From the NCBI RefSeq assembly GCF_025685605.1, contig NZ_JAGTUT010000001.1:930001-994000 (forward strand): a stretch of DNA of 64,000 nucleotides, written 5' to 3'. Numbering within the stretch: the stretch's first letter is position 1; the number at the start of each line of letters is the position of its first letter. Made by a program: the position numbers and the translations under genes. Below the pieces are notes generated by a model. It had not been told where the DNA came from. It worked only from the letters and a program-made list of their open reading frames with translations, and did no database searches. Origin of the DNA: Granulicella arctica (GTDB taxonomy: Bacteria > Acidobacteriota > Terriglobia > Terriglobales > Acidobacteriaceae). Positions 54,933-64,000 of this stretch are shown here, in pieces.

Positions 54933-55922
54933 ATGTACTACTCAATCCGGCATCTTACCAAGTTCCTCTATAGCAACCCGGTAAGCGAGAGCATGATGGA
55001 GACGCGCATGCACCCGCGTAGCGACCAAAATCAACGCTGCCTGACCTTCCATCTATCCGTCAGCCCGCGTTGTCGTGTCTTCAGCTATCGCGACCATCTC
55101 GCCAACCAGGTCCATCACTTCGACATTCCCAATCAGCATGGCCAACTCGTCATCGTGGCTGAGTCGCTCGTCGACATGCAGCCATCGAATGAGATCCCGT
55201 CCTTCCTTGCACCCGATGCCTGGGCTGAACTCGACGCCATGGTTGAGCAGGGGGACTATTGGGAGATGCTCTTTCCCAGCGAGTTCGCCAGGCCCACCCA
55301 GGCTCTAGACGATTTGGCGAAACATCTGGACGTCCGACGCCGCGACGATCCTTTGATGGTGCTCCACCAGCTCAACGAGCAGATTTATAACTACTTCGAT
55401 TACAAGCCCAAGTCAACGAAGGTTGACTCTCCCATCGACGTCGCACTCACCAGTCGGAAGGGTGTCTGCCAGGACTTCGCCCACATCATGATCACGCTGG
55501 TGCGGTCCAAGCTGCATATTCCCTGCCGCTACGTCAGTGGTTATCTCTACCATGGCGACCGCCATCAGGATCGCTCTGTGAACTCCGCAACCCACGCATG
55601 GATTGAGGCGCTCATCCCGCAGCTCGGCTGGGTCGGCTTCGATCCGACGAACCTGCTCGTTGCAGGCGACCGCCATATTCGCACCGCCATCGGCCGCGAC
55701 TATGACGATGTTCCACCAACCCACGGCATGTTTCGCGGCCGAGCCAGCAGCGATCTCACTGTTGCCGTCCGCGTCACGCCAAGCGAAGGAACGCCCTCGC
55801 TCGACAAGGAACTTCCCGTCCCGGAGGATTGGTCCACACTGGTTGAAAAGGCCACGCAAATCCCTGAGCCACCACCGCCGCCGACCCGTCTGCAACAGCA
55901 AGTAGCTCAACAGCAGCAATAG
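54933..55922 (+). CDS. Transglutaminase-like protein (DUF-type, with N-terminal domain)
   Basis: 329 residues. The N-terminal beta domain (1-90, YYSIRHLTKFLYSNPVSES) is the usual partner of these bacterial proteins. The catalytic domain has Cys179 (GVCQDFAH), His221 (SATHAWIEA) and Asp237 (GFDPTN), the Cys-His-Asp triad of papain-like transglutaminases. The C-terminus is Pro- and Gln-rich (EPPPPPTRLQQQVAQQQQ). In this cluster type it may process or cross-link the peptide made by the ligase. GGGAGA lies nine bases before the ATG. Confidence 0.92.
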   Translation: MYYSIRHLTKFLYSNPVSESMMETRMHPRSDQNQRCLTFHLSVSPRCRVFSYRDHLANQVHHFDIPNQHGQLVIVAESLVDMQPSNEIPSFLAPDAWAELDAMVEQGDYWEMLFPSEFARPTQALDDLAKHLDVRRRDDPLMVLHQLNEQIYNYFDYKPKSTKVDSPIDVALTSRKGVCQDFAHIMITLVRSKLHIPCRYVSGYLYHGDRHQDRSVNSATHAWIEALIPQLGWVGFDPTNLLVAGDRHIRTAIGRDYDDVPPTHGMFRGRASSDLTVAVRVTPSEGTPSLDKELPVPEDWSTLVEKATQIPEPPPPPTRLQQQVAQQQQ

Positions 55923-55939
55923 TAAAAAAGCTCACCCTC

Positions 55940-56725
55940 TCAGAGGTTGAGCTTTTTGAAGATGCTTTCGGGGATGTTCCGAATAATGAACATGATCGGT
56001 TGCCATTGGAATGGCACATAAAGCGAGTCGCGCCGCTTGTCGATAGCTGCGACAATCGTCTGCGCAACCTTGTCCACATCGGCAAACTTCTCCGAACCCT
56101 TCATTCCTGCAGTCATCGCCGTCTTTACAGGGCCCGGCTTGATCGTCAGCACGGTCACACCCTCGCGGTCTACGCGATTGCGCAGGCCGCCCAGAAACGC
56201 CGATAGCCCCGCCTTCGACGAGCCATATAGATAGTTCGACTTGCGACCACGATCGCCCGCAACCGAGGAGATAACTGCCAGTACCCCGGCGTGACGCTGC
56301 ACACAGTAGTTCGCCAGCCAGGTCAGCAGAGAGACAGGAGCGATGAAGTTGGTGTGGAGAATCTGCGCAGCATGCCCAAAATCCTGCTCTGCCTGGGGCT
56401 GCTCTCCGAGAACTCCGTGTGCCAGGTATGCTACATCCATTCCGGTCAGCGAATTAATCGCATGTGCCAGCAGCGTGGGATGCTGTGTCGTGTCGTCTAG
56501 ATCGGCAACCGCTGTGTCGACATAGCTGGCGCCGCGGGTCTTCAGGTCTGCGGCTACAGCCGCAAGCTTGTCCCCATTGCGAGCTACAAGGAACAGGCGT
56601 GCTCCCTGCTTCGCCCAGATACGGCAGGTCGCCTCGGCAATTCCCGAGGTCGCGCCAAGTACGAGGATCTTTTGTGGGCCGGTTGAAGTCTGTAGCGCGG
56701 TCGTGCTGGCGGGCGAAGTGCTCAT
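55940..56725 (-). CDS. SDR oxidoreductase, DprE2-like
   Basis: 261 residues from the ATG at 56725, which overlaps the oxidase stop by four bases; a longer frame adds an unrelated N-terminus. Visible motifs: ILVLGATSGIAEATCR (cofactor loop), AHGVLG, and VISSVAGDRGRKSNYLYGSSKAG with the catalytic Ser, Tyr and Lys. The C-terminus has a membrane-associated look (PIMFIIRNIPESIFKKLNL). The arrangement with a FAD oxidase gene matches mycobacterial DprE1-DprE2, which epimerise decaprenylphosphoryl ribose to arabinose; that this pair does the same here is inference. Confidence 0.8.
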   Translation of the reverse strand: MSTSPASTTALQTSTGPQKILVLGATSGIAEATCRIWAKQGARLFLVARNGDKLAAVAADLKTRGASYVDTAVADLDDTTQHPTLLAHAINSLTGMDVAYLAHGVLGEQPQAEQDFGHAAQILHTNFIAPVSLLTWLANYCVQRHAGVLAVISSVAGDRGRKSNYLYGSSKAGLSAFLGGLRNRVDREGVTVLTIKPGPVKTAMTAGMKGSEKFADVDKVAQTIVAAIDKRRDSLYVPFQWQPIMFIIRNIPESIFKKLNL

Positions 56726-58083
56726 AATGTCGGTCGATCTCCGGTGACGCGCTCCCAGAAGCTGGAGGTAAGCAGGGGGTCGCGGTAGCGGGCAAACTGC
56801 TCCCACTGAGGATAAAACGCCTGAAACTGCGCGGCAGTCATTGCCGCATCCTTGGCTGGGTACAGTTTGCCACCAAAGTCACGCGTCATGTCCGCAAGGC
56901 GCTCAAACAGCGGAAAGCTCTTATCCGCCTTGATTGGGAAGTCCAAGGCAAGCGTGATGCCGGGTTGCGGAAAGCTCATCATGCCGGGCGAGGGCACGTC
57001 GCCGAATGCTTTCAAGACCGCCAAAAATGACGCAAGCCCAGACTTCGCGACCTCCTTTAGTATCGCGATCGTGCCCTCGCGTGCGCTCTCCCACGGAATC
57101 GCGTACTGGAATTGCAGTAACCCGTTCCGGCCATAAAGCCGATTCCAATGCAGAACCTTGTCGAGTGGATAGAAGAACGGTTCGTAGTCCTGCAGAGCGG
57201 TCACGCGCGGCTTCACCTGCTTGTGAAAGAAGGCCGTATTGAACATGCTCACTGTCGTATGATTTAGCGCAAATCCGGGAGCATCGAACGGGAACACCAG
57301 CTTTGGCTCAGGCGATTGCTTTAGTTCGGCAGGCACCTTGGAGTGATCACCCTGCATAAAGACGCCACGTGCAAAGTTCTTACCCGTCGAGGCACAGTCG
57401 ATCCAACTAACCGTGTACTCAATCTTCTCGCTCTGTTTCGTCAGGTCCAGAAACTCGTCGATTCCGTGGAATTGAATTCCCTCGTAGTCAATCATGCGCG
57501 AGACGATCGGCTTCATCCGCAGCTTTGCCCATGTGATCACACCGGTCAGGCCAAGTCCGCCGATGGTTGCCGCGTAATAATCAAGGTTTTCGGTCGGCGA
57601 GCAGATCTTGCGCGTCCCATCAGACCGCACCAGTTCAAACTCAGTCACGTGCGAGCCGAAAGCCCCAGCAACATGATGGTTCTTTCCGTGAATGTCATTA
57701 GCGATCGCTCCGCCCAGCGTGACGTACTTGGTCCCGGGCGAGACAGGAAGAAAAAAACCACGCGGTACAGAGAAGTCCAATATCTGCGCAAGCGTAGCAC
57801 CAGCCTCCGCAGTCAGAACTCCTGTTTCAGAATCGAAGTTGAGCAACCGATTCATTCCGGTTGTCAGCAGAAGGTTGCCATCTTTCAACAGGCAGACGTC
57901 GCCATAGCTGCGGCCCATGCCAACGGGTAGAGCACCGTCGTGCACACCGGCAATTACGCCTGGAAAGTCATTTTGCCAGTTGATTGGAATGATTTTTGCA
58001 GAATAAGTGGGGTAACGTCCCCAGGACTCAAAGGAAGCCGACGCAGTCGGGGTTGATCCTGGGTCAGAGCTCAGTTCAGACAT
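56722..58083 (-). CDS. FAD-linked oxidase, DprE1-like
   Basis: 453 residues of the VAO/PCMH FAD-binding fold: GMGRSYGDVCLL, LTAEAGATLAQIL, FLPVSPGTKYVTLGGAIANDIHGKNHH, GGLGLTGVI. The C-terminal substrate domain keeps the catalytic Lys (YPAKDAAMT, about residue 411) of DprE1. The Cys that benzothiazinones modify in the mycobacterial enzyme (Cys387) is Ala here (ITLALDFPIK, about residue 379), from memory of that sequence. The likely substrate is a polyprenyl-phosphate pentose. Followed on this strand by the coupled SDR. Confidence 0.82.
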   Translation of the reverse strand: MSELSSDPGSTPTASASFESWGRYPTYSAKIIPINWQNDFPGVIAGVHDGALPVGMGRSYGDVCLLKDGNLLLTTGMNRLLNFDSETGVLTAEAGATLAQILDFSVPRGFFLPVSPGTKYVTLGGAIANDIHGKNHHVAGAFGSHVTEFELVRSDGTRKICSPTENLDYYAATIGGLGLTGVITWAKLRMKPIVSRMIDYEGIQFHGIDEFLDLTKQSEKIEYTVSWIDCASTGKNFARGVFMQGDHSKVPAELKQSPEPKLVFPFDAPGFALNHTTVSMFNTAFFHKQVKPRVTALQDYEPFFYPLDKVLHWNRLYGRNGLLQFQYAIPWESAREGTIAILKEVAKSGLASFLAVLKAFGDVPSPGMMSFPQPGITLALDFPIKADKSFPLFERLADMTRDFGGKLYPAKDAAMTAAQFQAFYPQWEQFARYRDPLLTSSFWERVTGDRPTL

Positions 58084-58119
58084 ATAGATAAGAATACGTG
58101 ATCAACGTGCTTGAAAGGT

Positions 58120-58153
58120 AAAAACAGTAAAGGCGCAGCCAATGGCCACGCCT
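58120..58153 (-). terminator. Rho-independent terminator of rplT
   Basis: On the minus strand AGGCGTGGCC pairs with GGCTGCGCCT (two wobble pairs) around ATT, followed by TTTACTGTTTTT. Confidence 0.85.
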
Positions 58154-58180
58154 CTATCGCTCTAGATTGACAGGATGAAA

Positions 58181-58570
58181 CTACGCAGCATGAGTTGCGA
58201 CAGTCTTTGAGACCGTTGCAGGAGCAGCCTTAGCTTGGGCGATCAACGCTGCGAAGCCCGCAGTGTCGTTCGCCGCGATATCCGCAAGGATCTTGCGGTC
58301 GAGCGGATTGCCCGCGCGCTTCAAGCCATTGATGAAGGTTGAGTAGCTCATTCCGTGCAGACGTGAAGCAGCTCCGATACGGACGATCCACAGTGAGCGG
58401 AACTGACGCTTCTTCTGCTTGCGACCTGTATAGGCAAACATCAGGCCGCGCTCGACGGCTTCCTGCGCTGCCTGGTACAGCTTGGACTTGGTGAGGAAAT
58501 AACCACTCGCGCGCTTGAGGATCTTTTTGCGCCGATCGTTCCGTTTAGTACTCCGTTTTACACGGGGCAT
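58181..58570 (-). CDS. rplT: 50S ribosomal protein L20
   Basis: Large-subunit assembly protein. 129 residues; the first 115 follow L20 closely ([58 protein letters not shown]), followed by an Ala/Thr-rich C-terminal extension. AAGGAG lies close to the ATG. It is preceded by rpmI as usual, with an unusually long 187-base gap that holds hairpins. Confidence 0.97.
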   Translation of the reverse strand: MPRVKRSTKRNDRRKKILKRASGYFLTKSKLYQAAQEAVERGLMFAYTGRKQKKRQFRSLWIVRIGAASRLHGMSYSTFINGLKRAGNPLDRKILADIAANDTAGFAALIAQAKAAPATVSKTVATHAA

Positions 58571-58757
58571 CGTACATCTCCTTTTGCGTACATCGTTTCA
58601 GCGGCTGGAGGTAAGTAAGGTGGCCTCTTCACTCGCTATGCAACTTCAAGTCTCGGTGGGCAGCAGTGCTACCCAGGGGCCTAAACGCGTTTCTGGCCCA
58701 TTGCCTTCTCAGACGGCTCGACTCGAAAAACTCTTCTACTACCACTCAACCTGAAAC
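58571..58757 (-). promoter_or_regulatory. rpmI-rplT spacer with two hairpins, possible autoregulation
   Basis: On the minus-strand RNA, GGGCC and GGCCC pair over an AAACGCGTTT palindrome (58677-58699), then GGGTAGC and GCTGCCC form a second stem (58658-58674). L20 represses its own operon in other bacteria by binding RNA structures that mimic its rRNA site; whether these stems do so is not shown by sequence. Confidence 0.4.
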
Positions 58758-58955
58758 TCAGGCGTACGGCAGCATGCGGGCAACCTTGTGATGATCCGCA
58801 TCCGATACCATCGCCGACCCGCCCAGCTTTCGCTTGGTTTTGGTCGCCTTTGAGGTAAGAATGTGGCGCATCTTCGACTGGCCGCGCTTAAATTTGCCGG
58901 TGCCAGTCTTATGGAAGCGCTTGGCTGCGCCGCTGTGTGTCTTCAACTTAGGCAT
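58758..58955 (-). CDS. rpmI: 50S ribosomal protein L35
   Basis: 65 residues, full length, very basic: [40 protein letters not shown] and the RKLGGSAMV region are all normal. In most bacteria it sits in infC-rpmI-rplT; here infC is not found upstream, where an acyltransferase gene ends 54 bases away. Confidence 0.97.
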   Translation of the reverse strand: MPKLKTHSGAAKRFHKTGTGKFKRGQSKMRHILTSKATKTKRKLGGSAMVSDADHHKVARMLPYA

Positions 58956-59009
58956 GGTGTTCCTGACAGGAAAAGACTATGTTGCAACAACCTTATGAGT
59001 TTACCAGAG

Positions 59010-60218
59010 TTATGCCGTTATTCCGGCAGATCTCTCGACGGAAGCTTCTTTTCCAGACCGCGGCTTGTAATCAAAGTACCGTTTCAGGCGGAGAAAGGGC
59101 TTCTCATAGAGGTGAAAGCAAAGATAAGCTGCGCTCACCGCCAATGTCAGCCACAGGAAACCAGCTCCGATGACAGCCAGCAATTTGCTATGCGTCACCT
59201 GGAGCAGGACTGCTCGCAGCCTGATAACCATCGGCCCAAGCACAATCATGTGCAGCACATAGATGCCATAGCTGTACTTGCCAAAGAACCGGAGCCACTT
59301 CTGCTCGAAGAGCCATTTACAAGCTGATTCCGGACGCAACGACCAAGCCAGCAGGCAAGCAGAACATACGGCCAGCACGGTGTACCGAGGCCCATTGATC
59401 CAGAAGCTCATCGCATGAGAGAAGACAGCCCCGGGCGTAAATTCTCCTCCAAAGCGGAAGATTGATACAACCAGGATCGCCATCGTGACCAGAAAACCTA
59501 AGGGAGCCATCCTCATTACGCGGTCCCAGTAACGCGATCGATACAGCAACGCAAAGGTTCCGCCGAGCAGCAGCGAATCGGCACGCGCCAAGGTATTCAC
59601 ATGAATCGCGTCCTGCGAGAAACCCATATGGAAGAGCGCCAATCGCAGGAGCAACGCGACTGTAGCCCCGCCAAGCGTCGTCCATAGCAACGTACGGCGG
59701 TCACGAATCAGGAAGACCAGCGCAGGCCAAACCAGGTAGAACTGCTCCTCAATTGCCAAGGACCAGAAGTGATTTAGACTAACCCCCGCACCAGGGCTGA
59801 AGGTCATGATGAGTTGCGGGCGAAAATTCTGCAGGTAGCCCAGCAGCAACCATCCCATGCCATGCCACTGGAGTCGTAGGAGCGGCGTTAACACGAAGAG
59901 CGCAAGCAGTACTCCGTAATAGAGAGGAAAGATGCGTAGAACCCGCCGCGCATAGAACTTGGAGAAATAACCCTCATCGCTCACAGAGTCGACCAGAATG
60001 CCGGTAATCAAAAATCCGGACAGGACGAAGAAAAGATCGACGCCAAAAAGCCCGTAACCGAGCAAGTTCCCGAGGAACCGAACCGCAACTCCCCCACTTT
60101 CAAAGTTCGCCGTGAACGCGTGCGAGCAAATCACCATCAGGATCGCCACACCGCGCACTCCGTCGAGAGGCTTTAGATGTCCTTGCCCAACGTGACGCGT
60201 GGCGATTACTTCGGTCAT
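59010..60218 (-). CDS. Membrane acyltransferase 3 (OafA/YrhL family)
   Basis: 402 residues with about ten transmembrane helices. The family opening is LKPLDGVRGVAILMVICSHA (His in the HxxF-like site), then LFFVLSGFLITGIL, FYARRVLRIFPLYYGVL and HFWSLAIEEQFYLVWPAL, which together are diagnostic. No C-terminal SGNH domain. Acetylates or acylates an envelope glycan or small molecule; the acceptor is unknown. The gene is separate in origin from the one at 53863. Its end precedes rpmI on the same strand, but whether they share a transcript is not clear. Confidence 0.9.
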   Translation of the reverse strand: MTEVIATRHVGQGHLKPLDGVRGVAILMVICSHAFTANFESGGVAVRFLGNLLGYGLFGVDLFFVLSGFLITGILVDSVSDEGYFSKFYARRVLRIFPLYYGVLLALFVLTPLLRLQWHGMGWLLLGYLQNFRPQLIMTFSPGAGVSLNHFWSLAIEEQFYLVWPALVFLIRDRRTLLWTTLGGATVALLLRLALFHMGFSQDAIHVNTLARADSLLLGGTFALLYRSRYWDRVMRMAPLGFLVTMAILVVSIFRFGGEFTPGAVFSHAMSFWINGPRYTVLAVCSACLLAWSLRPESACKWLFEQKWLRFFGKYSYGIYVLHMIVLGPMVIRLRAVLLQVTHSKLLAVIGAGFLWLTLAVSAAYLCFHLYEKPFLRLKRYFDYKPRSGKEASVERSAGITA

Positions 60219-63184
<2,966 letters not shown>

Positions 63185-63202
63185 ATTCCCCTGATTCATA
63201 CA

Positions 63203-63240
63203 AAGAGGTGCATACCCAGACGGTATGCACCTCTTCTCTT
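63203..63240 (+). terminator. Rho-independent terminator of gyrB
   Basis: AAGAGGTGCATACC and GGTATGCACCTCTT pair around CAGAC, followed by CTCTTT. Nearly symmetric, so it may also serve the converging gene. Confidence 0.9.
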
Positions 63241-64000
63241 TACTGCGGCAACGCTTTCAACTCCACTGTCCGTCCGGTCTTCATAGATTCTCGTGCTGCA
63301 GTGAGAATCTGCATCACCACCATATTCGTATCGAGCGCCGAAAGATCGCCATCTGGCTTGATCTGCCCACGCAACACCGCCGCTAGATAATCAAGCGAAT
63401 CCTTCCGATTTGCGGGCAGTGGAGGTGCCGTAATCTCTGACTCCGCCTTCTCGCCCTTGTAGCGCACCCGCAGATGATCCAACGCCACGGTGATCGCCAT
63501 ACCATTGACCCCGTAGACCTCCATGTCCTTGCGCGCAAAGCTCCACGTCCACGAAGGCATCAACACCGCCTGCGTCTTCGGATAGCGCAGGATTGCCGTC
63601 GCGTCATCCTCGACATGCGGATAGATATCTGGCTTATCCGTCTGGCCGCTGGCAGTAACACTGAGCGGGGCGGCACCATGCATCATCACTGTCATCAGAT
63701 CGGCTCCATAGCAACCGAAATCGAACAGCGCTCCTGCTCCATTCTGGACCGGATCGGTCAGCCAGGGCAGCCACTCCGGTCCGACGCCGATCTCCTTCGG
63801 GCCTTCATGTCCGTCGTGCACAACGACCTTTCTAACCTCGCCTAGCTTCCCGTTCGCAATCTCACTTAACGCCTCAGCATTGCTTGCATACCAGGTCGTC
63901 TCATAGTTCGTGAGCACCTGCACATGGTACTGACGCGCCGCTGCCCGAATTGCGAGCGCATCCTCCATCGTCGTCGAAAGGGGCTTCTCCACCATCGACG
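63240..64000 (-). CDS. Gfo/Idh/MocA family oxidoreductase (partial, N-terminus missing)
   Basis: The last 250 or so residues of a protein whose start lies beyond the right edge. It has the family EKPLS motif with the conserved Lys at the visible start, and the C-terminal alpha/beta substrate domain (ALFDFGCYGADLMTVMM, ATAILRYPKTQAVLMPSW, SLDYLAAVLRGQIKPD). Such NAD(P)-dependent enzymes oxidise or reduce sugars and inositols; the substrate cannot be told. It ends against the gyrB terminator. Confidence 0.88.
   Translation of the reverse strand, partial: SMVEKPLSTTMEDALAIRAAARQYHVQVLTNYETTWYASNAEALSEIANGKLGEVRKVVVHDGHEGPKEIGVGPEWLPWLTDPVQNGAGALFDFGCYGADLMTVMMHGAAPLSVTASGQTDKPDIYPHVEDDATAILRYPKTQAVLMPSWTWSFARKDMEVYGVNGMAITVALDHLRVRYKGEKAESEITAPPLPANRKDSLDYLAAVLRGQIKPDGDLSALDTNMVVMQILTAARESMKTGRTVELKALPQ

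Overview
The window reads as a chromosomal segment of an acidobacterium, most likely a Terriglobia/Acidobacteriaceae member (Granulicella, Terriglobus or Edaphobacter type). The basis is gene content and style: high-GC coding, two DUF2252 proteins, a carboxypeptidase-regulatory-domain protein and a TonB receptor with the same N-terminal domain, a Cys/His-knuckle small protein of the kind common in that group, and dispersed copies of a GTCATCCTGAGCGAAGTCGA-type repeat. This assignment is inference; there is no rRNA gene in the window. I see no phage, insertion sequence, CRISPR array or tRNA.

Layout. 1-10 kb: end of an unknown gene, TldE/PmbA, a degenerate UvrC-like protein, ribulose-phosphate epimerase, a BamD-like TPR protein, a bactofilin-like envelope protein, valyl-tRNA synthetase and the first DUF2252 protein. 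10-18 kb: a compact cofactor operon (nadC, birA, coaX and a coupled unknown gene), then an RlmD-type methyltransferase and ComEC. 18-25 kb: an accessory stretch of small or surface proteins (OMP barrel, GNAT, membrane-anchored protein, Cys/His-knuckle gene with a coupled partner) holding most of the repeats and an orphan terminator. 24-39 kb: a long minus-strand series of carbon metabolism genes, read from GH15 glucoamylase through transketolase, a 44-codon acidic microprotein, rpiB, an SDR, a HAD phosphatase, zwf, pgl, glk and a methyltransferase to an M1 aminopeptidase and the second DUF2252 protein. The set turns glucan into glucose-6-P and feeds the pentose phosphate pathway; 6-phosphogluconate dehydrogenase is absent from it. 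39-50 kb: a TonB receptor facing a Tat-exported oxyanion-binding protein, Mn-type SOD, TypA, two short minus-strand operons for heme and thiol proteins, and a lipocalin.

50-56 kb holds the most interesting unit: cysteine dioxygenase, circularly permuted ATP-grasp, alpha-E protein, a membrane acyltransferase and a transglutaminase-like protein, all on the plus strand. The ATP-grasp/alpha-E/transglutaminase trio is a known but functionally unassigned peptide-ligase type system; the flanking dioxygenase and embedded acyltransferase look like local additions. It converges on a DprE1/DprE2-like pair. The window ends with L35 and L20 (no infC here), a second acyltransferase, gyrB and a partial Gfo/Idh/MocA oxidoreductase.
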